DNA from: Phanerochaete sordida
Lineage: Eukaryota > Basidiomycota > Agaricomycetes > Polyporales > Phanerochaetaceae
Direction: 5' to 3'
Length of the DNA: 64,000 bases
NCBI GenBank assembly: GCA_019973155.2
Contig: BPQB01000024.1
Coordinates: 186,001 to 250,000 of the forward strand
Positions 19,992 to 31,338 of this stretch are shown piece after piece (position 1 is the stretch's first letter; the number at the start of each line of letters is the position of its first letter). Made by a program: the position numbers and the translations under genes. The notes under the pieces were generated by a model that did not search any database, was not told the origin of the DNA, and saw only the letters and a list, made by a program, of their open reading frames with translations.

Positions 19992-22900
19992 ATGACGAAG
20001 ACGTACGTGATGACCGGGCTGATTGAGAAGGTGCGGACGACATCCTAGTACCTAGTACCTGAAGCTCATCCTGCGTGCACCTCGCATCGTAGATGCAATC
20101 GCCCGACCAGGACTTCCGGTACGTGTCCAGGACATGCTACCTACCGGCTACACGCTCACAGACGTGTCCAGGTATATGGGTCTGAATGATCTGCTGCTCG
20201 AGATCAAGCAGGATGCGAACAACTTCTTGGGCGACGAGAACATGGAGAACAAGGTCCTCAAGCAGGTGCTTGCTCTCGTGGAAGACAAGATCTCCGAAGT
20301 GAAGAACCAGGCAGTCAAGTGGTCAGTAGAGATCATCGTAATAGTCGCGAGGTCGCGATGCTGAGGCGTTCTACGCTAGCCTCGGTCAGCTCATCAAGAT
20401 CATACGCGAGCCGCAGATGGTCATGGTGGTGGACAAGCTCATCGAGTTCTCGTCGTCACAAGATGAAGAGCTTCGCGACATCTCGGGTCTTGGTACGCTC
20501 TGCGCCGTGCTCTGCGTGCGCACGAAGCTGACTGTCCACAGCGCTGAAGACCATTACCTCCGAACTGCCACAGGAAGGCAAGATTGCTGCGAAAGCGTGC
20601 GAGAAGCTGACGCCCAAGCTCTTGAGCCAGCTGCAGAACGTGAGTGCCATGTGTACTTCCGCAGGTGGCGCGTCGCTCACGGCACACCGCCCAGTCGAGC
20701 ATCACGCCCGACACGCTCATTGAGACACTGTCCATCCTTTCCATCCTCATTGCACGCTTCCCGTCGTACCTCGCGGATCCCAACCTGCAGCCGCAACCAC
20801 TCGCGGTCCTCACGCCACTGCTCCAGCACGCGCGTCCCGCCGTGCGCAAGCGGGCGATCACCACCCTTGCCCAGTACCTGCCACTAGCGCAGCCGCAGCA
20901 CTTCAGCGAGCTCCTCAGGGTCATCATCCTGCCGAACCTCGGGCCCTCGGCCGGCGTCGAGAAGCAGCGCACGACTGTCCAGCTCGTCGCCGCGGTCGCG
21001 CGGCATTCGCCGCACCAAGTCGCCACAGTCCTCAGCGACCTGGTGCCCGGGATCATCAAAGCGCTAGCCAAGGACGACGAGGAGCTCAGAGAGAGCGGTC
21101 TGCAGGCACTGGAAGCCCTGGTGCTCAAGTGCCCCGCGGAAGTCACGCCCTACCTGAACAGCGTCATCCAGGCCGGCACCCAATACATCAAGTATGACCC
21201 TGTAGGTCGCGTTGCTCTTGCTCCTACTGTTCTTGCTGACTCATATGACGCGTAGAATTATGCCGGAGATGACGATGAGGACGAGGACGAGGAAATGGCG
21301 GATGAAGACGACGAAGACGAAGCTGAACTGGACGAGTAAGTGTGTGCACTTTTGTGCTGCGCGCGTTTGGCTCACGTTCTCTTCAGCTACTCTGATGACG
21401 AAGACACTTCCTACAAGATTCGTCGCTCCGCCACAAAACTGCTCGCTGCCGTCATCGGCACTCGTCCGGAGCTGCTCATCGCGCTGTACAAGGATGTCTC
21501 GCCGGTGCTGATCTCACGTTTCGGCGACCGCGAAGAGACTGTCCGCTTGGAGGTCTGGTCCACGTACGGTATCCTGCTCAATCAGACGAAAGTCTATGGC
21601 GCGACGCCGCAAGCCAAGGACGCACAATTTAGCGCGCGCAAGAGGAAGCGCGAAGAGCCTACGATGGAAGTCGAAGAGTCTCCGATAGCTCTACTCCGCG
21701 GCCAGGTGCCGTCGCTCGCGAAGGCCTTATTGCAGCAGCTCAAGTCGGCGAAGACCCCCGTCACAACTCTGCAAGGAGGCTTCTCCCTGCTGCACACCCT
21801 TCTCACCGTTCTGCCAGGATGCTTGACCGCCCAATCTGCGCAGGTCATTGCGAACTCCAAGATTGTTCTCTCGCAATCCACGACCGGATCCTCGGCCAAC
21901 CTCCAAGTCTCTTGCCTCTCCTTCCTCGGTCTGTTCTTCTCCAGCCACCCAGCCGCCTCCTACTCTGGCGCGCTGGACTCCATCATCAACGCGCTCCTGA
22001 AGTCCATCGCCGAGCGGCACCCGAAAATCGCGTCGGAAGGCTTCCGCACGTTCTCAAGCCTGCTGAACGCGCTCCAGCCGGTGCCGGGCGGCGCGTGGGT
22101 CGACAGCGTGTACGACCAGGCCGTCCTGCGCCTGAGCAACCACGACACAGACGCGGAGGTGCGCCTCTGCGCGGAGCAGGCCATCGCAGACCTCTGGATC
22201 TGCGCGACCGCCGTCGTGCAGGGCAAGGGCGGGCGCGAGTGGGAGGCGATCTGCCGCGCGAACGCGCGCACGGAGGGCGCGGTCGACGTCGTCACGCGTG
22301 TCGCGCTCAAGGCGGACGTCGGCGACCAGTGGGTGAACGGCTGCGTCGAGTGGGTGCTCGGTCTTCTGCGCAAGAGTGGGCGCTCCGGCAAGAGCGATGT
22401 CTTCATCTGCTTGGATGCTCTTCTTAGAAGGTACGCCATGCTGCACCGCTGGAGGCTGCGATGCTGACGTTGTCTGCAGATACAGTGCTGTACCTGCCGA
22501 CCTCCCGCCCGCCCTCATCGGCCAGCTCAAGTCCTACATCTCGACCGCGGACATCTCCCTGCTCGCCGCCGCGCTCAACATCGCGGCACTGCTGCTCGAG
22601 CTCGCACCGCAGGCGACGTTCCCAGAGGTCGAACGTGACCTGCTGGTGGACGTGTACGCGGTCGCGCACTCGCCCCTCGTGTCGGGCCTGCCGTTCGAGT
22701 CCGTGCTCGGTTTCTTCGCGGCGCTCGTCCAGGCGGACATGCAGATCGCGCCGCACGTCGTGCCCAACCTCGTTATGGCCATTGACAAGGCGCCCAAGGC
22801 TGAGGCATCCCAGGCGAACGTCGCGCGCTGCATTGGCCAGGTCGTCAAGTGCCAGCAGACAGTCGCCGCCGGTACCATTGCCGAGTTCGCTAAGCATCTG

Positions 22901-24350
22901 AAGGTACGCATATCTTTGCCGGGCACCAGAGAATATCCTCTGACCGTCCCGCAGGCGAAGACCGCGCCGAAGCCTGAAAAGATCGTGCTCAGTCTGTTGG
23001 TCATAGGAGAAGTCGGCCGTTTTATGTGAGTTGGGCAGCTGCTGCATTGTTCGGCATACCTGACCAGCAGCTTTCAGTGACATGTCGCCTCAAACGGATA
23101 CCTTCAACGCAGCGATCGAACGGTTTGGCTCTGAAGTCGAGGAGATTCGAACCGCTGCGGCCTTTGCTGCCGGTAAGTATCTTTGTTATTCGGCAAGCCT
23201 CCCAGCCATGCTAACGGCTCTCAGGCAATATTGCGGTTGGTAACCTCCACCATTTCCTTCCCTTCATCGTCAAGATGGTCGAAAAGGACCCGGCCAAGCG
23301 CCTCCTTGCTCTCCACGCCCTGAAGGAGGTCGTCACGCACTGCTCGCACGGACAGCTCGAGAACGTCGCAGACATGCTCTGGGTGCCTCTTTTCCAGAAC
23401 TCCGAAGAGTCAGAGGAGATCACGCGCAATGTCGCCGCTGCGTGTCTCGGCAAGCTCGCGATTACAGCGCCTTCGCGATACCTTCCCCAGCTTCATGTGC
23501 GTTTACCGTCATCGCCGTGAGACCGGTTTAGCTAACGGGTCTTTTAGGAACGCATCCGCGACGACAACCCTGCCGCGAGAGCCACCGTCATCTCTGCCAT
23601 CCGGTACACGTTTGCCGAACCATCTGCGACGTATGATGAACTGCTCAGCACTGTCATTATGGACTTCCTATCTCTGGTCGGAGATCAAGACCTCGTGAGT
23701 ACCGTGGCTGACCGCTTTTCCACCATCACCTCACTCCCGTGTTGCAGACCGTTCGCCGTCTCGCGCTGTCTGCCCTCAACTCCGCAGCCAGGACGAAACC
23801 CCACCTCATCAGGGAACACATGCCGACAATTCTCCCAATCCTATACCAGGAAACCGTGGTCAAGCCGGAGCTTATTCGCACGGTCCAGATGGGCCCGTGG
23901 ACACACAAGGTCGACGACGGCCTCGAGGCGCGCAAGATCGCGTACGAGACGCTGTACACGCTGCTCGACACCTGCCTCTCGAAGCTCGAGCTGCACGAGT
24001 TCATCTCCCACGTGCTGGTGGGCCTCTCGGACGAGTCGGACGAGGTCAAGGTGATCTGCCACATGATGCTCTTCCGCCTCGCGCAGGTCGCGCCGACCGC
24101 GATCTCGCAGCGGCTCGACGACATCACGCCGGCGCTCGAGAAGAGCATGAAGGGCGCGACGGTCACGAAGGACACCGTCAAGCAGGACCTCGAGCGTGCC
24201 GGCGAGCTCCAGCGCAGCACGCTCCGCGCGATCGTCGCGCTCAGCAAGGTCGCGCAGCCCGGAGGCTCGCCGCGCTTCGACACGCTCGTCGACAGCACGC
24301 GCAAGAGCCCTGAGTGGGGTCAGGAGTTCCAGGAGCTCGTCGGCGCGTGA
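19992..24350 (+). CDS. CAND1: Cullin-associated NEDD8-dissociated protein 1 (CAND1/TIP120)
   Basis: Fourteen exons (19992-20030, 20093-20118, 20172-20321, 20380-20492, 20542-20639, 20695-21201, 21256-21335, 21387-22430, 22480-22903, 22955-23025, 23078-23172, 23225-23496, 23548-23694, 23748-24350) total 3669 nt, or 1222 residues, close to human CAND1 (1230). The protein is a continuous HEAT-repeat solenoid. Family landmarks are QDFRYMGLNDLLLEI near the start, AVKCLGQLIK across the third intron, and the acidic insert NYAGDDDEDEDE leading to YSDDEDTSYKIRRSA. The C-terminal signature is ELIRTVQMGPWTHKVDDGLE followed by ARKIAYETLYTLLDTCL. CAND1 binds un-neddylated cullin-RBX1 and exchanges F-box receptor modules, so it controls SCF ubiquitin ligases. 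No lesion was seen. Confidence 0.96.
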
Positions 24351-25069
24351 GATACCGCAGGAATGTAGAATGATTCAAATGTCGTTGTATCGTGAGCACC
24401 CACGAGCTCTTTTCTTGTTGTAGTCTTGATGTTTTCGATGCTAGGAGTGGCACACCAATGTATTTTTCTGCGCGCAATGAATTACTTTCGATGTCTTTTG
24501 CGAGATCTCCAAGGGTAGGACGTGCTTGGCACACTTCAGGTGCCGGGCCTCAACCTCCAAGGCCTCTCAGTAGTTCGTATCACCTCCCGCACAACCGAGA
24601 AGATATCCTCCGCCGCTGTAACGTTACTGAAGGAAGCTGTTCTATTACTTTCAATCTCAGGTGCCGTAGCCCTGGGCCCCACTGCAGCAGCGCGTCGTAC
24701 TCCGGGCCAGGCGTTCATGACAGAATCGCATGATATTCCAGAGCGTATAGAGCAAGCCAGACGTGCCCCCCTACAAACTAGGCGAAGTAGTACATCTACA
24801 TTGACGTGAGTGCGAACGTAAAACGAGAAACAGCGATGAGAGATGACGGAGAATAAAAAGCAGCGGGAGCGAGCAAGGTGAAGGAAGAAGAGGAGTAGAC
24901 GGCACAGGAAGATTGAACGTGGGCTAACGGGAGTGAACAGACGACCGTCATCAAGAAGAGGTATCACAATAATAAACAGAGCTCTGACAGTGCGTGTGCA
25001 TGTGCGAGACGATGAAGAGTCTGAGCTGTGGTCCTATGGCGAACGGGAGACGCGCGCCCGTCCCCGAGG
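24351..25069. other. Convergent 3' region between CAND1 and the HAL4-like kinase
   Basis: 719 bp between two genes that end toward each other. No coding frame is supported. It should contain both 3' UTRs and polyadenylation sites; no single signal stands out. Confidence 0.6.
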
Positions 25070-27023
25070 CTATGACCCGAGGACTTGCACCTGCGATTCG
25101 ACCATCGACTGCGCGTAGACGTGCTTGTGCGACGGCTTCTCGGTGAGGTAGCAGACGTCGATTGCCTGCACCCACGAGTTGTTGACCGCGTCCTCGATGC
25201 TACACCGGAGCTTGGGGTTCGGCTCGAGCATCTTCCGGATCAGGGGGCGACATGCGCGCGGCGACAGGTTGTTTATTGTCGGCGGGCACTGCGACTGCGT
25301 CGGCACGGTCGACTGGCATGCTTGGACGTAAGCCGAGAAAAGCGCGTCGGTGGGTTGCGCCACAGTCCACGGCAACTCCTGGAAGTGCAGGCAGTAGTAG
25401 ACAATACCGCACGCCCAGATGTCGACCAAGCGGGCATCGTAGGCTACGGTGTCCGCAGGAGACGAAGGATATGGAGGGAGACAATTAGGGGGCTTGTAAG
25501 CGGCGTACGGAGACGTTTGCTTACGTTTGCCCAAGAACTGTTCCGGGGCTATGTACGGTTCGCTTCCGCACAAGCCCGTGGACATGTGTATCGTCGTCTC
25601 CCACGGCAGGCGGTACACTGTCGATGCTCCGTAGTCTCCGATCTGCGGCTAATGTTAGACAATGAAACCGCGGAACAAAAAGCATGAGACATACCTTGAG
25701 ATGACCCTTCGTGTCGAAGAACAGGTTCTCAGGCTTGATATCGCGATGCGCAACACCCTGACTGTGCAAGTAATGCACGCCAGTGAGAATCTGCCTGAAG
25801 CAGCACTCGACCTCTGCGGGCGACATCCCGCCGCGCTTGATTGCGGCGTAGAGGTCACCGCCGGGGCAGAACTCCATGACTTCGCACCAGTGATTGCTCT
25901 CGTCCTGCACGAGATCGACGGTCTCGACGATGTTGATATGGTGAAGCGTCGAGGAAATGCAGAACTCGGCTGTGAGCTTCTTGACGTACTCCTTCTCTGT
26001 CTCGTTCTTTCTCCGCTTCCGGAACTCCTGCATCGTGGGACTTCGTCAGCGTGGCGCAGGGTGCGAGCAGCATGAGAAACGCACCTTCACTGCATACAGC
26101 TTCTCCTCCGACCGGTCCCACTTGTGAGCAAGTCGGACAACAGACGTGGCGCCTCTGCCAATGGCCACCTTCTCGCAAACGCCGTACTTCTTCAGCAAAC
26201 TCGCTGTCGTACTCTCCCCCGCGACCGACCGCCCTCCGTCCGATCCACCCGACTTCTTGCTGCTACCCGTCGAGCGTGCAGACGATCTCCGCACAAGCTT
26301 AGGGGCACCGAGTAGGTCCTTCAGGGTGAACTTCTGACCACCTGAGTCGGAGTGGACGGACGGCGGGCCCTTCTTGCCCTCCTTCGTGCTCTCGCGGGAG
26401 GGCGTGGGCGAGACCTTGCGGGTCGTCGGCGTCTTGCTGCTATCCTTGCTCTTGACGGACGTCTTGGTGAGCGACTTCTTGAGCGGCTGAGGCTCAGGTT
26501 CGCGGTGATCGCCCTTGTCAAGCGACACCTTTCCGCCAGCCTTGCCAGCGGAGAAGCTCGGGGCGCGGCTCGGCGGCTGAGTCGAGGGGAGGCTCCAGCT
26601 CTCGCTCTCCGAGGCGGAGGGCGACTCGCTGGTCGACGGCGTTATCGAGCCCGTCGTTGATGACGAAGCCTTCTTGTTCATTGCCGGAGCACTGCCGTTC
26701 ATGCTGAGCTTCTCCAGCTCCTGACCGAGCTCGATCTGCTGCAGGTCCTTGCGCGTGCGCTCGGGGGACTTGGGGTAGCTGTGCGAGTCGGGAGGCGGGA
26801 GGGGGACGTGGCCCAAAGTCGGGGTGGATGCTGGTGGCTGCGCGGGATGGGAAGCGGGCGCCAGCTTGGTCGATGCGAGCTTGGTTCCGTTGGAGAACCG
26901 TCTCGGGGTGTGGTTGCTGGATTTCTCGGTACGTAGGCCACCATGCGGCGGTTTGTCTGAGCCCTCTGGACCCTCGCCGTCGGCTTGGGGCGTCTCAGTG
27001 CTCGCCGTGATCGTGTCTGCCAT
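25070..27023 (-). CDS. HAL4/SAT4-type serine/threonine kinase
   Basis: Four exons (27023-26085, 26027-25695, 25642-25525, 25443-25070) give 587 residues. The first 270 or so residues are Ser/Pro/Lys-rich and probably disordered. The kinase domain has a glycine loop (IGRGATSVVRL), the lysine strand KLYAVKEFRKRRKNETEKEY, the catalytic loop HRDIKPEN, a DYG in place of DFG (KIGDYGAS) and an APE motif (EPYIAPEQFLG). The YAVKEFRKRR...EKEYVKKLTAEFCI stretch is characteristic of yeast Hal4(Sat4)/Hal5, plasma-membrane-directed kinases that stabilise potassium and nutrient transporters. The 81-nt third intron is in frame and would be read through as 27 residues; it was removed because splicing restores FLGKPYDARLVDIWACG, as the family expects. 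Confidence 0.88.
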
Positions 27024-28917
27024 AGTCGTAGCGAGAGTGTGCGAGGTCGTGAATGGAAGAGTGTCTGTAGCGAGAAGTGTGTGCGTAGGAGCGATGTCGA
27101 GAGCGTCGGATGGGGATGGGGAGACGTTTGCAGTCGTCGGATAAAGGCTTGGAATTATTATGTGGTTTATAGGGATATCATGACGGCCAAGACTGAGGAG
27201 TGGGTGTGTGTGCGGGGCTGAGAGGGTGGTGGTGGAGGCGAGCGAGAGGAGACGGGCCCCTCGCTAGTGCCTTTAAAACTGGAGGGCAGACGAGGCGAGA
27301 GCTTGCTGACGGAGAGAGGGACTGGACAAAGTGAAGGGGGAAAGTGGCGTTTTGCCTCATCCGAACTTATATAGGTGATTATCTAAGCACTTAAATTATC
27401 CATTACCAGCACTTTCGCCCACCTGCGGTCTTCTGCCGTCGCTGACCCGTCCAGAAAATTGCAGACACCGCTCTGGCACACCGTCTTGTCGTCGGCTGGT
27501 GTGTCGATGACGCTCCCTGAACGTTTGAGGGTGCGACGGGCCTCGTTGCCAGACGACTGCGCGTACGGAAAGGCGTATATTCTACTGCTAACGGCAACTC
27601 GTCCCTATCGACTTCGTATCGATCTGGAAAAATCTCATATAGTCCTCGAAGCAAGCCGTCTGCTCTGCCTGAACGGATATCGCACACGAGGTGATGAGAG
27701 GGGACGAGCGAGCGCTGCGAAATACCGTGCGCCGAAACGACATGGGACCGCCGGCCGCCCTCGATGGGAATCTGATCAGAAGCAGTTCATACCGTGGCCA
27801 GCGCATCGGGGAGGGCCAGGGCGTTGTACCTCAGATACGCACGAAGCACAAGCCAGATGTGCAAACCAGATTCCCGCCCGGGTGGCAAGCGAGGCCGAGA
27901 TAACGCAGAGTTGACGAGGGAGTGAGGCAGCCATGTCTGCGAAATGACACGCCAGATAGTGCCATTCAGACGATCAGAACGTTGTTCCAGTATTCAAGGG
28001 CCCTGAGAAGCTGCGAGACACGTTCCACCTCTACGGGCAGGCTGGCGTATGGTTGCCGTACTTCTGTCCAGTGTCCACCCGCAGAGGTAATCACCGCGTC
28101 CGACAAGGTTCCGATGGTCTTCGGCGGGGGAGAAGCGAACCGGTGGCTACAGCTGCAGAACGAGAGAAAGCTGCCGGGCGTGGATTACAAGGCGGTGAGG
28201 TCATCGCCCAGACTCCAGAGGGCCACTGTGGCTGGGGGCAAAAATACAGAGCTCCGAGCGTGGCCTGCGCAGGTGCGGCGGTCATGACGCGCTGCGGACC
28301 GCCCGATGAGACCGACGGTCCCCGCAGCGACGGGACGGAAGCTCCCAGGAGGACACGAGACTGCAGGAACAACGAGGTGTGGCACGCCGGACAGGATCGG
28401 GAGTGCCTTGGGCACCGCGCAGGCGTGGAGGGACCGGTCGGGGCTGGCGGGTGTAGTTTCGGGAACAAAGGGCGAGCAGGGGGCAAGGCGGTAGCTCCAG
28501 AGCGGCAAGCAGGGCCCTGGGTCGGATGCGGTTCGTGCAGATGGCCGGCGGGCGTTGGGCGTCGAGGAGGATGGGGCAAGTGGCAGAGGCAAGGCGGCCG
28601 GCCGTTGGAGGCATGGCGCGGGTCGTCGCCGGGGCTGCGCGTGTCCAGGGCGTGTGTCAGCGTGACTCGGCCGGCACCGCCGCCGGAAACGCCGGCTCCC
28701 GGCCACTGTAAAGCTCAGCTGATAAGGTTTCGGCGAACGCCGTGTGGCTTTGCTCACGTAAGCTGGGGCTCGCACGCTGGCCCCTCCCGCCCCCGCCGCC
28801 CTCAACGACCCCCTCAAGACTCACGGTGAGCAAACCCATGCCCGAACTTCCCCCGACCTCTGCTCACTGGCGACGCCGTCATGCTGCTCGTTCGATTTTT
28901 ACCGATTTTTAGGCACC
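27024..28917. other. Divergent intergenic region upstream of the HAL4-like kinase and RPL19
   Basis: 1.9 kb between two diverging genes. Frames on both strands in 27.4-28.8 kb overlap one another and have GC-rich, unstructured translations without family motifs, so no gene is called. At the right end, 28826-28912 has intron ends (GGTGAGC ... TTTTTAG) just before the RPL19 ATG and is a likely 5' UTR intron. Confidence 0.5.
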
Positions 28918-29610
28918 ATGGTCAACCTCCGTTCGCAAAAGCGGCTCGCCGCATCCGTCGCAGGCGTCGGCAAGCGCAAAATCTGGCTTGACCCCGCTGA
29001 GCAGAGCGAGATCGGGAACGCCAACTCCCGCACTCACGTCAAGAAGCTCATCAAGGACGGCCGCATCATCATCAAGCCCAACACCGTCCACTCGCGCGCC
29101 CGCACCCTCGAGCTCCTCGCTGCGAAGCGCAAGGGTCGCCACACTGGCCCGGGTAAGCGGAAGGGTACCTCGGAGGCGCGTATGCCCACCAAGACGCTCT
29201 GGATGAGGAGGCAGCGGGTTCTCCGCCGTCTGTTGAGGAAGTACCGGGAGGCGGGCAAGATTGATAAGCACTTGTGAGTCTTGCGATCTTGGTGTCGACA
29301 GGGGCGCGTGCCAACAAATTGTTCCCCAGGTACCACTCGCTGTACCAGAAGTCCAAGGGTAACGTCTTCAAGAACAAGCGTGTCCTCATGGAGTACATCC
29401 ACAAGGCCAAGGCTGAGAAGACCCGTACCAAGGTCCTCTCCGACCAGATGGAGGCCCGCCGCACCAAGAACAAGGTACGTTGCCTGCAGATCGCTGCATA
29501 TCGGTTATTAAACTTGCGTTCAGGCTGCGCGCGAGCGTCGTGCTGCCCGTGTCGCCGAGAAGCGGGCGGCTATCCTCGCTGTCGAGCACGAGGCTCCCGT
29601 CAAGGAGTAA
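28918..29610 (+). CDS. RPL19: 60S ribosomal protein L19 (eL19)
   Basis: Three exons (28918-29273, 29330-29474, 29524-29610) give 195 residues, the usual fungal length. The N terminus [20 protein letters not shown] and the core [19 protein letters not shown] are diagnostic. The long basic C-terminal helix ends [14 protein letters not shown]. The protein is part of the large subunit, and its C-terminal helix reaches toward the small subunit. A probable 5' UTR intron at 28826-28912 ends five bases before the start codon; introns near the start are common in fungal ribosomal protein genes. Confidence 0.97.
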
Positions 29611-31338
29611 ATACGTCGTATTTATATATCCAGACTTTTTGCTCGACACACGACCGCTCTCCCTTTCCCTCGGGGCCGCACAGGGTCAGGCCCTCCTCTC
29701 CGCCGTCCAGCCACTCGACCCGCGCCGTACTTGTATCCTATGCCATGCATGCTCTCTCAATCGTACACCAGGCTGCACATGCTTTCTATTGCCTCAAGTT
29801 TCCTGTCTGGTTCTCTCGGTATCTGTCTCGGTGTATGCATATCAGCTCGATCGGAAGACGAGTTCTGTTTGATCATAGCAGGCCCGCTTGCCTGGGAGTG
29901 CAGATGCGCCTGTGAGTGGACATACAAGCGTGGTCTCGTGGCTCATGACATCCAGTGAGGAATCTCTTCATACCATTTCTATGACTTCGTCGCAGATCGA
30001 CAAGGTGTTCACGCAATCCTTGCTGCCCTGATTTGAGCTAAAGAGCCGATTCGGCCCAATGCTCTGCGCAAAGTTTCGTCAAGGTCCTTGGACTTGGTTC
30101 TGCAGTCACTTGGGAGCCCGACACATCTTCCCACCACCACCATGTTTGCGTCGAAGAAAGTTTGCACGTGCGAGCTCAACAAAACTCAGTCCGCCACAGC
30201 AAGTTGTTCCGCGCGAACTGCGTGAAGGTTTGCAAAATCGCTCCATCGCTCTTTTCGCCTGACTTTTCTCATATCACGAGTGTTTTGGTTCACAGGTCGT
30301 TACGGCAGTCTGTTCGGCTTCATAGGCAGGCCGAGCAAGACTGTTTTGAAATATCGGTCGCAGGGCCGTCCATTCTCTCGTCTGTTCCTGGTCTGCCCGG
30401 AGCGACCGCCACCTCCTCCGCGCGCACACTGACTTGCATCGATGTTCACGCTCATTTCTGCAAAGAGACTCATCCGTGTGCACACGCCCCAACGTAAATC
30501 ATGGCACGACCCTTGCCACAGACCGCTGGGGCAGGTCAGCAGGTCCGCCACGCCCTGCACGGAAAAACCGCCGCGAAAGGAAGCGTCGCCCTTCTCGCGC
30601 GAACCACAGACCGGGTATCGCCCCCTGTCAATCTTCACCTTCCAGCGACAGCACGCCTCGCGGCGGCGGGCCCACCGCGCGCGCTATCAGACTCTATCAC
30701 CCGCAGCGAGGGGGCCACCTGACGCACCCACGGCCTGCGCCGCCCACGGAGCATCGCACGCCTCCCCAGCTGCCCTCCCCGCGCGACGCCAGAGTTCAAT
30801 ACGCGCCACACCGGCTGTATCACAGTTTCGATCGCGCTCAGCTGCGCGGGTCGCGCGTCGCTATCCGCGGGATCGCCCCGCCGATCCTATTTCTGTCCTG
30901 CGCCTCTCTGGACATGCCAGGCGGTCTCCTCGCCCGCCGGCCCCAGGCGTGCGGTGCCAGGCTCGCCCGTGTGCGCGGGGAGGCGCCTCGCGGCGGGCCC
31001 TCGAGCACCCTCGAGCCGGAGGTCCGGTCCCCCTGCGCCAGAACACACGCACCAGTGATCCTGCTGTTCTTTTCTCGTGCGCCCGCGACAGACGGCGCCG
31101 TGCCTGCATGCCTGCGCTGCGCACGGGCCCGGCTGTCCTGCCCGGCACGATGCGATCTCCGTGTGAGCTCGATGGGGGCCCCCGGGACGAGGAAGCGTGC
31201 GACGGGGCCCTCGCGCATGATTGTGCGCGGGGCGATCGCGTTGAGCACTACTAGTACAGTTTCTGTTCTCGTGACGCGGATTGTGGCACGCCTGCCACGC
31301 AGGCTCACAGCCCGAGGTCCTGCTCGCCGTTAGTCTCG
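29611..31338. other. Intergenic stretch between RPL19 and the LTA4H-type gene
   Basis: 1.7 kb lying 3' of both neighbours. Two overlapping plus-strand frames (30434-31333 and 30442-31254) and antisense frames of similar size coexist in very GC-rich DNA with arginine/proline-rich translations. That pattern points to base composition rather than a gene. Nothing else was recognised. Confidence 0.5.

Noticed and set aside
25444..25524. Reading this 81-base segment of the HAL4-like kinase as 27 coding residues
   Set aside because: It has GTAAGC and CCGTAG ends, and removing it restores the family sequence FLGKPYDARLVDIWACG; as coding it would insert unrelated residues after the APE motif.
28053..28829. 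258-codon frame upstream of RPL19
   Set aside because: Competing minus-strand frames of comparable length cover the same bases, it lies in a promoter region, and no recognisable protein features were found.
30434..31333. 299-codon plus-strand frame between RPL19 and the LTA4H-type gene
   Set aside because: A second plus-strand frame and antisense frames of similar size overlap it. The translation is arginine/proline-rich without any domain, as expected from GC-rich non-coding DNA.
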